Shown: in pieces, positions 1 through 5,940 of the stretch | How positions within the stretch are numbered: position 1 is the first letter of the stretch | How the letters are laid out: every line of letters begins with the position of its first letter | DNA from: Acidimicrobiia bacterium UBA1281 | GTDB taxonomy: Bacteria; Actinomycetota; Acidimicrobiia; Actinomarinales; Actinomarinaceae | DNA length: 8,332 nt | NCBI GenBank assembly: GCA_002308095.1 | Contig: DBUV01000056.1 | Coordinates: 4,243 to 12,574 of the forward strand | Reading direction: 5' to 3' | The notes under the pieces: model-generated | Told to the model about the DNA's origin: nothing | Database searches by the model: none | Seen by the model: the letters and a program-made list of their open reading frames with translations, nothing else | Made by a program: the position numbers and the translations under genes

Positions 1-165
1 TGTTAAAGCTGGCAATATATCGATTTCAGAATCTATAGGGATATAAGTACAGACTATCTTTCCAATTATTAGTTCTTTTAATTTAGTAACAACATCGTCC
101 GTAAGTTTAACGTTACTTAAGTCATGATCTAGAAGGTTACGTCTTATTATATTTTTCTGCTTCAT
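1..165 (-). CDS. Probable 5-formyltetrahydrofolate cyclo-ligase, N-terminal part (cut by window edge)
   Basis: An open frame of 55 codons starts at ATG 165-163 and runs off the left edge without a stop. Members of this family (5,10-methenyl-THF synthetase) convert 5-formyl-THF to 5,10-methenyl-THF with ATP in cytosolic one-carbon metabolism. The visible part fits the family's N-terminus. A basic start (KQKNIIRR, residues 2-9) would correspond to the K..R segment that contributes to ATP binding. After a short helical stretch comes a beta strand and loop, IVCTYIPIDSEIDILP (37-52), which matches the Y-x-P-x-x-x-E-x-D-x-x-P substrate-side motif. The diagnostic C-terminal glycine-rich ATP motif lies outside the window, so the call rests on about a quarter of the protein. 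The gene is divergent from plsC, with 39 bp between the start codons. A weak purine-rich stretch (AGAAAAGAAA) precedes the start. The frame is secure; the family name is moderately sure. Confidence 0.6.
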   Translation of the reverse strand, partial: MKQKNIIRRNLLDHDLSNVKLTDDVVTKLKELIIGKIVCTYIPIDSEIDILPALT

Positions 166-204
166 GGTTTCTTTTCTATTGATATTTAATATAGTATTAG
201 TTAC
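166..204. promoter_or_regulatory. Divergent intergenic spacer with candidate promoters for both flanking genes
   Basis: These 39 bp separate two divergent start codons, so promoters for both directions must lie here or reach into the coding regions. On the plus strand TATAGT (190-195) fits the TANNNT form of a -10 box and ends 9 bases before the plsC ATG. There is no Shine-Dalgarno sequence, so a leaderless or near-leaderless plsC mRNA is possible, a mode common in actinobacteria. On the minus strand TATATT (193-188) lies 22 bases before the other start. Neither has a good -35 box at standard spacing. TANNNT is frequent in AT-rich DNA, so the exact boxes are weak guesses. The divergent layout itself is seen directly. 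Confidence 0.35.
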
Positions 205-936
205 ATGCTCAAAAATAAAATTTTAAGTTGGATGAACATGTTTTTAATGGCTGTTTACACCATTCCTGTTGCCTACAGCATCTGGTTTATTGGGATTTTT
301 GCGAAATATACAAAAGTCAAATACTATATTGCAAAGTCATGGTGTAGTCCATGGATGTGGGCAGCAAGAGCTAAACTAGACATAGTTAAAACCACCGACT
401 ACAAAACAAATCAACCTTATGTAGTGATCTCTAATCATCTTTCGAACCTTGATCCAATGATGCAATTTAAATATTTAAAAATTAAATGGGTGTTTATGGC
501 AAAAAAAGAAGTCTACAAACTACCCTTTTTTGGAACTGCTGCAAAAGCATTTAATTTTATCAAAGTAGATCGAAACAATCCTAATGATAGAGTTTCAATA
601 AATGAGCAAGCAAAAATAATATTTGAGAAGGGATGGTCATTAATGGTCTATCCACAGGGAACTCGTGTACCTAAAGATGATTTTAGAAAATTTAAAAGTG
701 GTGCATTTCATATCGCCTTTGATAACAATATTCCAATTCTTCCTGTAGTTATTGCAGGTACTGGTGATATATGGCCAAGAGGAAGCAAGTTCATGCAAAG
801 TGGGAAAGCTATGATTAAAACACTAGAGCCAATAGATATTTCAAATTACAATAAAGAAAATATTGAACAACTTGTCACAGACACTCATAAGAAAATGAAA
901 AAAGTATACGATGAAATGGTAAAAGCAATACAATAA
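205..936 (+). CDS. plsC: 1-acyl-sn-glycerol-3-phosphate acyltransferase family protein (PlsC-like)
   Basis: This 243-residue membrane-associated acyltransferase most likely transfers an acyl group to lysophosphatidic acid to give phosphatidic acid for phospholipid synthesis. A hydrophobic segment at about residues 12-33 should anchor it in the membrane. The LPLAT motifs are in order. Motif I is NHLSNLD (77-83), with catalytic His78 and Asp83. Motif II lies around FIKVDR (118-123). Motif III is YPQGTR (149-154). Motif IV is IPILPVV (176-182). In motif III the usual Glu of EGTR is Gln151 (codon CAG, 655-657). The rest of that block (R154, then FKSGAF) is intact, so the enzyme is probably active, but the acceptor could differ from lysophosphatidic acid. 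There is no Shine-Dalgarno sequence before the ATG. The UPF0316 gene follows after four bases and is probably co-transcribed. The family is sure; the precise acceptor is not. Confidence 0.88.
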   Translation: MLKNKILSWMNMFLMAVYTIPVAYSIWFIGIFAKYTKVKYYIAKSWCSPWMWAARAKLDIVKTTDYKTNQPYVVISNHLSNLDPMMQFKYLKIKWVFMAKKEVYKLPFFGTAAKAFNFIKVDRNNPNDRVSINEQAKIIFEKGWSLMVYPQGTRVPKDDFRKFKSGAFHIAFDNNIPILPVVIAGTGDIWPRGSKFMQSGKAMIKTLEPIDISNYNKENIEQLVTDTHKKMKKVYDEMVKAIQ

Positions 937-940
937 CAGC

Positions 941-1456
941 ATGGACATATTTTTAGCTGTTGCATATATCTTTTTATTACGCCTCTTAGATCAAACTCTT
1001 GGCACTTTAAGAATGCTATATGTTAATAAAGGAAAGCCAACATTCGGTGCAGCCCTTGGATTTATTGAATCAGCCATTTGGGTAGTTGCTATATCGCAAG
1101 TTATCAAAGATTTGGATGATCCCTTTTTAGTAGTTGGCTATGCTTTAGGGTTTGCATCTGGAACAATTGTTGGATCCTATATTGAATCATCAATAGCAAT
1201 TGGAGATGTTGTCATCAGGATATTCTCGCCAAAGGACGATGATAGTCAACTTGTTGCCCAAAAGCTTCGCTCAGAAGGGTTTGGAGTCACAATAATAAGT
1301 GGAGAAGGCAGGGATGGTGAAGTCAGTATTGCTTGGTGTGTAGCACCTAGAAAAAAAGCAAAACAAGTTTTAAATATTGTTTCAGAAATTAATCCAGATG
1401 CTTATGTAACAACTGAGTCAACCAGTCCTATTAATTTAACTGCAAATAGAAAGTAG
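941..1456 (+). CDS. UPF0316-type membrane protein (DUF5698 membrane part plus DUF2179 domain)
   Basis: This 171-residue protein of unknown function has the layout of the UPF0316/YebE family. The N-terminal half is membrane-embedded, with hydrophobic segments at about residues 3-16, 37-55 and 61-82. It carries the family signature: LDQTLGTLR (16-24), glycine 31, LGFIE (39-43), Trp47, YALGFASG (67-74) and Glu82. The C-terminal half (about 89-159) resembles a soluble DUF2179 domain, with EGFGVTIISGEGRDG around its middle and a closing INPDAYV segment. In other proteins DUF2179 follows membrane modules, and a ligand-sensing role has been suggested; nothing here shows a substrate. The start codon lies four bases after the plsC stop, with no Shine-Dalgarno sequence, so translation is probably coupled to plsC. 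The TAG stop directly abuts the pnp stop on the other strand. Family membership is fairly sure; function is unknown. Confidence 0.82.
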   Translation: MDIFLAVAYIFLLRLLDQTLGTLRMLYVNKGKPTFGAALGFIESAIWVVAISQVIKDLDDPFLVVGYALGFASGTIVGSYIESSIAIGDVVIRIFSPKDDDSQLVAQKLRSEGFGVTIISGEGRDGEVSIAWCVAPRKKAKQVLNIVSEINPDAYVTTESTSPINLTANRK

Positions 1457-3778
1457 TTAGATTCCTTTTTCGAAGTCGTCTTCGAATGAAACCCTTTTCC
1501 TCTTTGGAGAATCATTATTTGGCTTGTCTCCCCTAGGCTTATCACTTCTATTTCTATTGTTTGGGCGATCATTTCTTCTTTTATTGTCAGAACGGTTAGA
1601 GTTCTTTTTCGAACCACCCTTATCAACAGATTCTTCAGGTATCTCAAGGTCTTCTAATAGAGATAAGCTGATTTTTCCATTTTCGATAGAATCTACGTGT
1701 ACTTTAATCTTGTCACCTGCTGAAAGGATATTTTCAGGATTTGATACTCGTTTTTCTGAATGGAATTTAGAAATATGTAATAGACCATCTCTACCTGGCA
1801 GAATATTGATAAAAGCTCCATAAGTAGCAATACTTACAACTTCTCCATCGTAATCTGTATCTACTTCTACCTCAGGTGGATCAATGATTAGCATTACCAT
1901 TTCTTTGGCAGCTTCTAATCCTTCTTCTTCAGTAGATCCAAGAGTTAAGATTCCATCATCATCAATTTCAACACTGACTCCAGTTTCTTCTTCTATCTTT
2001 CTGATATTTTTACCTTTTGGTCCAATCACTTCACCAATTTTATCTTTAGGTAATTCAACAGTTTCTAATCTTGGAGCATTACCTGATAATTTTTCTGCAG
2101 GTTCGGAAATGGTATCTTCCATAACATCCAAAATGTGATGTCTTGCATCCATTGCTTGATTTAATGCTTTTCTGAGCACATCTGAAGGCAAACCTTCGAT
2201 TTTCATATCAAGCTGTAAAGCAGTAATCACTCCACGAGTACCTGCAACTTTAAAGTCCATATCTCCCAAAGCATCTTCTGCACCTAATATGTCTGTAAGC
2301 GTCACATAGTTGCTATCTTTTGATATAAGACCCATAGCAATTCCTGCAACATGCTCTCTTATAGGAACTCCAGCAGCCATTAAAGAAAGGCTGGAAGCAC
2401 ATACAGAAGCCTGTGAGGTTGAACCATTAGAGGAAATAGCCTCACTTACTACGCGTATTGTGTAAGGAAAATCAACTTTCCCAGGTATTACTGGAACCAT
2501 TGCTTTTTCTGCTAAAGCTCCATGTCCAATTTCTCTTCTTTTTGGACCTCTCATCATATAGGCTTCACCAGTAGAATAAGGTGGAAAGTTGTAATGATGC
2601 ATATATCTTTTTGAAGTAACGGTATCAATCGTATCAAGCATTTGTTCAAGTCTTGACATTCCTAATGTTGTTACATTCAATACTTGTGTTTCACCACGTA
2701 AAAATAGTGATGATCCATGAACCATTGGTAAAAGATTTATCTCTGCTGAAATATTTCTAATATCTGTTGGTGTTCTTCCATCCAATCTAGGACCACCAGC
2801 TACTACTCTATCTCTTACAACAGATTTAACGAGTGACTTAAATGCTAATTTAATAGCTTTTGTATTGTCCTCTTCATCATTTGTAAACTCTTCAACAGCT
2901 TGGTCTTGGAGTTCTGATTGTTTTTCACTTCTTTCTGATCTATCAGTGATAGCCATTACTTCTTCAACTTTTGTTTTATAAGAACCATCAATGCTTGCCT
3001 TTAGCTCAGCTGAATAATCTTCAACTAGAGGCCATTCAACAACAGGAACTTGATTCATTCCAACAAGTTCTTTTTGTGCGTTGATTAATGTTGCTATATA
3101 TTCTTTAGATAGATCAATACCGTCAGCGACAATATTTTCAGATGGAGCAACACTTCCAGCATCTATTTTTTCAAAAGCATCATCTGTAGCGCCTGCTTCA
3201 ACCATGACAATATCTATTTCGTTACTGTCATTCAATTTACCAGCAACAACCATATCAAATATTGAATTTTCCTGTTCTGAGTTTGTAGCTTGGACAACCC
3301 AGTTATCCTCAATAAGAGACATTCTTACTGCTCCAACAGGAGACTCCAAAGGAACTCCAGCTAGTTGTAAGCCAAGAGAAGCAGCATTTAGTGACAAGAT
3401 GTCATACTCATTCTCATTATCAACACTAAGAACGGTAGCAATGATTTGTGTTTCACATCTGAAACCCTCTGCAAAAGAAGGTCTTAATGGTCTATCAATT
3501 AACCTACAAGCTAAAATAGCTTTTTCGGTTTGTCTTCCTTCTCTTCTGAAGAAACCACCAGGGATTTTTCCTGCAGCGTACATTCTTTCTTCGACGTCAA
3601 CAGTTAATGGAAAGAAATCAATTCCATCTCGTACACTTTTGTTAGCAACAGTTGTTACTAAAACATTTGTGTCTCCTGAACTAGCTACTACAGCACCAGG
3701 TGCTTGTAATGCAAGTTTTCCTGTTTCGAATTTTATTGTTTTACCACCAATTTCGCAGGTGACATTAGTTACGGACAT
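1457..3778 (-). CDS. pnp: Polyribonucleotide nucleotidyltransferase (PNPase)
   Basis: PNPase degrades RNA from the 3' end by phosphorolysis and can add 3' tails in the reverse reaction; it works as a cytosolic trimer. The 773-residue product has the full order: first RNase PH-like core (with RPLRPSF and FDMVVAGK), a helical linker, and second RNase PH core. A KH domain follows (about 569-639, GxxG loop GPKG at 586-589), then an S1 domain (about 640-707). The catalytic set matching E. coli D486, D492 and K494 is D502, D508 and K510 in the block EDALGDMDFK. A 66-residue tail (708-773) follows S1. It is rich in N, R, K and D and ends in an acidic FEDDFE patch, a likely disordered RNA-binding extension. 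Sequence style is actinobacterial. The ATG start has a good Shine-Dalgarno sequence (AAGAGGA, about four bases upstream), rare in this window. The gene lies 87 bp after rpsO. Confidence 0.98.
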   Translation of the reverse strand: MSVTNVTCEIGGKTIKFETGKLALQAPGAVVASSGDTNVLVTTVANKSVRDGIDFFPLTVDVEERMYAAGKIPGGFFRREGRQTEKAILACRLIDRPLRPSFAEGFRCETQIIATVLSVDNENEYDILSLNAASLGLQLAGVPLESPVGAVRMSLIEDNWVVQATNSEQENSIFDMVVAGKLNDSNEIDIVMVEAGATDDAFEKIDAGSVAPSENIVADGIDLSKEYIATLINAQKELVGMNQVPVVEWPLVEDYSAELKASIDGSYKTKVEEVMAITDRSERSEKQSELQDQAVEEFTNDEEDNTKAIKLAFKSLVKSVVRDRVVAGGPRLDGRTPTDIRNISAEINLLPMVHGSSLFLRGETQVLNVTTLGMSRLEQMLDTIDTVTSKRYMHHYNFPPYSTGEAYMMRGPKRREIGHGALAEKAMVPVIPGKVDFPYTIRVVSEAISSNGSTSQASVCASSLSLMAAGVPIREHVAGIAMGLISKDSNYVTLTDILGAEDALGDMDFKVAGTRGVITALQLDMKIEGLPSDVLRKALNQAMDARHHILDVMEDTISEPAEKLSGNAPRLETVELPKDKIGEVIGPKGKNIRKIEEETGVSVEIDDDGILTLGSTEEEGLEAAKEMVMLIIDPPEVEVDTDYDGEVVSIATYGAFINILPGRDGLLHISKFHSEKRVSNPENILSAGDKIKVHVDSIENGKISLSLLEDLEIPEESVDKGGSKKNSNRSDNKRRNDRPNNRNRSDKPRGDKPNNDSPKRKRVSFEDDFEKGI
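1469..1486. repeat. Perfect 7-bp inverted repeat with 4-base loop at the convergent pnp/UPF0316 junction
   Basis: TTCGAAG (1469-1475) and CTTCGAA (1480-1486) are exact complements around a four-base loop. The element lies 12 bases past the UPF0316 stop on the plus strand. On the minus strand it is codons 765-770 of pnp (F-E-D-D-F-E). There is no intergenic DNA between the two convergent genes, so this is the only obvious hairpin at their ends. On the plus strand a loosely T-rich stretch (ACCCTTTTCCTCTTT) begins four bases after the stem, which is a poor intrinsic-terminator tail. On the minus strand the stem is followed by A residues, not U. It may act as a weak terminator or 3'-end stabiliser for the plus-strand transcript. 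It may equally be a by-product of the repeated Phe-Glu codons. Confidence 0.4.
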
Positions 3779-3780
3779 AT

Positions 3781-3789
3781 ATCCTCTTT
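3781..3789 (-). promoter_or_regulatory. Shine-Dalgarno site of pnp
   Basis: The minus strand reads AAAGAGGAT just before the pnp ATG (3778-3776), with the GAGG core at 3786-3783 and four bases between core and start. Most genes in this window have no recognisable Shine-Dalgarno sequence, so this one supports both the chosen start and a dedicated translation signal for pnp. The core can pair with CCTC at 3800-3797, which could hide it in a small hairpin. Confidence 0.7.
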
Positions 3790-3803
3790 TCTAGACGAGG
3801 TTA

Positions 3804-3838
3804 TTAATTGTCAGCCTTCTTTAAAAGCTCCCAATTAA
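3804..3838 (-). promoter_or_regulatory. Structured rpsO-pnp leader hairpin, candidate RNase III or autoregulatory site
   Basis: Within the 87-bp rpsO-pnp gap the transcript can fold into a two-part hairpin. The lower stem is seven perfect pairs (TTAATTG at 3838-3832 with CAATTAA at 3810-3804). Above a 2x2 purine internal loop sits an upper stem of six pairs including one G-U (AGCTTT at 3829-3824 with AAGGCT at 3818-3813), closed by a five-base loop. In E. coli and Streptomyces a hairpin in the same position is cut by RNase III, and in E. coli PNPase then represses its own message. The match in position and form makes the same role likely here, but this is inference. No U-tract follows the hairpin, so it is not a classical terminator. 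Competing pairings nearby are AACAAC/GTTGTT (3857-3852 with 3842-3837) and AGACGA/TCGTCT (3851-3846 with 3798-3793). Confidence 0.55.
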
Positions 3839-3865
3839 CAACTCTTCGTCTGTTGTTTTATTTTT

Positions 3866-4123
3866 TTATCTTCTAATACCTAATTTTTCAATCAAAGAAC
3901 GGTATCTTGTAACATCTTGATTTTGAAGATATTGAAGGAGCCTTTTTCTTTTACCGACAAGCATAAGAAGACCTCTTCTTGTGTGATGGTCTTTCTTGTG
4001 TTCCTTCAGGTGATCAGTCAAGTGACTAATCCTCTCACTTAATAAAGCAATCTGTACCTCAGTCGATCCTGTATCAGTAGCAGATTTACCGTATTCTTTA
4101 ATTATATTTTCTTTAGTATTCAT
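3866..4123 (-). CDS. rpsO: 30S ribosomal protein S15
   Basis: S15 binds the 16S rRNA central domain early in 30S assembly and forms a bridge to the 50S subunit. The 85-residue protein shows the family signatures: [16 protein letters not shown] (17-32), [11 protein letters not shown] (42-52, the loop that contacts helix 22 of 16S rRNA), [11 protein letters not shown], and the C-terminal [13 protein letters not shown]. Common family length is 88-89 residues; the small difference is at the N-terminus. The upstream frame meets a TAG within 10 codons and offers no other ATG, GTG or TTG, so the ATG at 4123 is the start. No Shine-Dalgarno sequence is visible. The gene lies 39 bp after ribF and 87 bp before pnp; the rpsO-pnp pairing is conserved across bacteria. 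I saw no clear S15-binding leader structure in the short upstream gap. Confidence 0.97.
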   Translation of the reverse strand: MNTKENIIKEYGKSATDTGSTEVQIALLSERISHLTDHLKEHKKDHHTRRGLLMLVGKRKRLLQYLQNQDVTRYRSLIEKLGIRR

Positions 4124-4134
4124 TCGAGATAATA

Positions 4135-4162
4135 ATAGTACCCAGTAAATCTAATGTTGTAA
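4135..4162 (-). promoter_or_regulatory. Weak candidate rpsO promoter in the ribF-rpsO gap
   Basis: The minus strand carries TTACAA (4162-4157) and TACTAT (4140-4135) separated by 16 bases. This fits the spacing of -35 and -10 boxes, but the -35 match to TTGACA is poor. The -10 box ends 11 bases before the rpsO ATG, so the mRNA would have a leader of only a few bases, in line with the missing Shine-Dalgarno sequence. The gap is the first real spacing in a block of overlapping or near-touching genes, and rpsO has its own promoter in E. coli. In AT-rich DNA such boxes arise often by chance. Confidence 0.25.
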
Positions 4163-5062
4163 TTAAAAGTTATTCTTTATTTTCTCAATATCCTGTGATA
4201 TTTGGAGTTTTAAAGCTTCAACTGACTCAAATTTTGCTTCATCTCTAATAAAATCAAGCAATTCAAAAGATATTTTCTGATCATATATGTCTTTATTGAA
4301 ATTTAAAATATGGATTTCGATTTTAATGGAATTATCTGACTCTACTGTTGGATTAAGCCCAATATTTAAGCAACCAAGATAAGATTCGTTATCACAGTTT
4401 ACATTTACCGCATAAACTCCAAATCTTGGTAGTTGTACATTTTCGGCAAGTTTCACATTGGCAGTAGGTACACCTATAGTTGAACCGAGTTTCTTCCCTT
4501 GTATTACAATACCCTTGTAAGAAATTTTACGTCCTAAGTAGTCTTGGGCACTTTTAACATCCCCTCGAGAATAAAAAAGTCGAATTTTAGTTGTAGAAAC
4601 TTTTTCAGAATTAATTAAAAAGTCATCAAGAAGTATGACATTCTCTTCACCAAAGAAGTCCATTAATGTATTAACATCTCCAACTCTTTTATTTCCAAAT
4701 CTAAAATCTTTACCTATTACAAGTTTTTTAGTTTTTAAATTATCTTTTAACAAAATACAAAAATCTTCAGCACTCATGCTATTTACTGAGTCAAAATCTA
4801 AAAATACAATATTTTTTGGATTTAACTTTTCGAATATTTCAGTTCGTTGGTTTTGATCTAAAAGAGGATCTAAAGATTTATTAAAATATATCTTTGGAAT
4901 TTGATTAAAAGTGACAATTTGGAATGTTCCTTTTGATTCAATAAATGCTTTTTCAAAAAGAGCCTGATGTCCAAGGTGTATACCGTCAAACCCTCCTATT
5001 GAGGTGACAATTGGTTCAGTTTCAATACTGTCATCTGGTTTAAAATTACTATAGACTTTCAT
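4163..5062 (-). CDS. ribF: Bifunctional riboflavin kinase / FAD synthetase
   Basis: RibF phosphorylates riboflavin to FMN and adenylates FMN to FAD in the cytosol. The 299-residue protein is full length and has both modules. The N-terminal nucleotidyltransferase module carries GGFDGIHLGH (23-32), the TF.x.P strand around 51-56, IGKDFRFGNKRVGD (116-129) and STTKIR (156-161). The C-terminal riboflavin kinase module starts near LGRKISYKG (176-184) and carries PTAN (199-202), LNIGLNPT (232-239), the catalytic Glu249 in EIHIL, and the closing FIRDEAKFES segment. One oddity is the kinase loop KKLGSTIGVPTAN, where the Arg usually found before the T-x-G-x-P-T-A-N block is Ser194. The start overlaps the truB stop by four bases (ATGA) and has a fair Shine-Dalgarno sequence (AAAAGG, about seven bases upstream). 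A 39-bp gap separates it from rpsO. Confidence 0.95.
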   Translation of the reverse strand: MKVYSNFKPDDSIETEPIVTSIGGFDGIHLGHQALFEKAFIESKGTFQIVTFNQIPKIYFNKSLDPLLDQNQRTEIFEKLNPKNIVFLDFDSVNSMSAEDFCILLKDNLKTKKLVIGKDFRFGNKRVGDVNTLMDFFGEENVILLDDFLINSEKVSTTKIRLFYSRGDVKSAQDYLGRKISYKGIVIQGKKLGSTIGVPTANVKLAENVQLPRFGVYAVNVNCDNESYLGCLNIGLNPTVESDNSIKIEIHILNFNKDIYDQKISFELLDFIRDEAKFESVEALKLQISQDIEKIKNNF

Positions 5063-5940
5063 ATGAGTACCTTTTCTGGTTTGAAATAATTTTCATTAAA
5101 AGGTGTGTATAAAGCTGCTATTTGTTTGTTGTACTCCATAATGGTGAGATTCTTTTCCTCAAATAAATTATTATCTAACAACTCTCCGTGTAAAACTTTT
5201 TCACTAGTTGTTGAATCTATTTTAACAATTGGCAAATCTAAAATACTACTCCAATGAATACACTCAGGTTCTTTATCCTTTTGTAATGCATTTATGTCTG
5301 AAATGTATTTTGGGTTATCAATACTTAAGTTTCCAATATTTGTTCTTAAAATTTCAGAAACAACAGCTGTAGTGTTAAGTTTCTTTGCGAGATCTAAGAT
5401 TAAAGATCTTATGTAAGTACCTTTACTTACGGTAATTGAAAAATCTGCTTTATTGCCTTCATGACTTAATAAGGAAAATTCAGAAATAGTAACCTCTCTT
5501 TCAGGGATCTCAACTTCTTTGCCCTGTCTTGCATATTTGTATAATCGTTTACCATCAACTTTTACAGCAGAATATAAAGGTGGTTTTTGCATAGAAGTTC
5601 CTAGAAATGATGTTAAATATTTTTCCAGTAAAGAAACTTTATCATTTAGATCAATAGCTTCATTTTGTATCACTTGAGTATCTGTATCTAGAGAATCTGA
5701 AGAATAACCAAATAAAGCAGTCACTTTGTAAGTTTTATCTGTTTCATTTGTATAGTTAAATAGTTTTGTATATTTATCAGTTGCAACCAGCATCAACCCT
5801 TCTGCATTAGGATCTAAAGTTCCCGCATGTCCAACTTTATTGAATCTATATAGATACTTGAATTTAGAACATAAATCTTGTGAGGTCCAAGTTTTTGGTT
5901 TGTTAATTAGATAAAAATTAGATCTGTTTTCTGATTTCAT
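5059..5940 (-). CDS. truB: tRNA pseudouridine(55) synthase
   Basis: TruB converts uridine 55 of the T-loop to pseudouridine in nearly all tRNAs and also helps tRNA folding. The 293-residue protein shows the family blocks: INKPKTWTSQDL (12-23), GHAGTLDPNAEGLM (37-50) with catalytic Asp43, KTYKVTALFGY (69-79), PPLYSAVKVDGKRLYKYARQG (120-140) and GTYIRSLILDLA (174-185). The block after FGY reads SSDSLDTDT instead of the more usual TDTxDxxG, keeping the acidic residues but losing the glycine. Residues from about 230 form a C-terminal domain in the position of the family's RNA-binding PUA-like region. The ATG at 5940 lies inside the nrnA 3' end (23-bp overlap) and lacks a Shine-Dalgarno sequence, so translation is probably coupled. 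The next ATG would be residue 50, past the catalytic Asp, so this start is right. Confidence 0.96.
   Translation of the reverse strand: MKSENRSNFYLINKPKTWTSQDLCSKFKYLYRFNKVGHAGTLDPNAEGLMLVATDKYTKLFNYTNETDKTYKVTALFGYSSDSLDTDTQVIQNEAIDLNDKVSLLEKYLTSFLGTSMQKPPLYSAVKVDGKRLYKYARQGKEVEIPEREVTISEFSLLSHEGNKADFSITVSKGTYIRSLILDLAKKLNTTAVVSEILRTNIGNLSIDNPKYISDINALQKDKEPECIHWSSILDLPIVKIDSTTSEKVLHGELLDNNLFEEKNLTIMEYNKQIAALYTPFNENYFKPEKVLI

Noticed and set aside
1402..1647. An 81-codon minus-strand open frame across the pnp 3' end
   Set aside because: It is out of frame with pnp and overlaps the UPF0316 gene on the other strand. Its composition follows the low-complexity pnp tail and no motif is visible.
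3081..3794. A 237-codon plus-strand open frame opposite pnp
   Set aside because: It lies wholly antisense to strongly conserved pnp codons, shows no family resemblance, and is S/T/P-rich as expected from the complement of an AT-rich gene. It is a shadow frame.
3804..3838. Intrinsic terminator after rpsO
   Set aside because: The hairpin is good, but no U-rich tract follows it in the direction of transcription. It fits a processing or regulatory hairpin better.
4124..4162. S15-binding autoregulatory structure before rpsO
   Set aside because: The 39-bp gap has no convincing stem. The few complementary bits (such as AGTA/TACT) are too short to support a fold.
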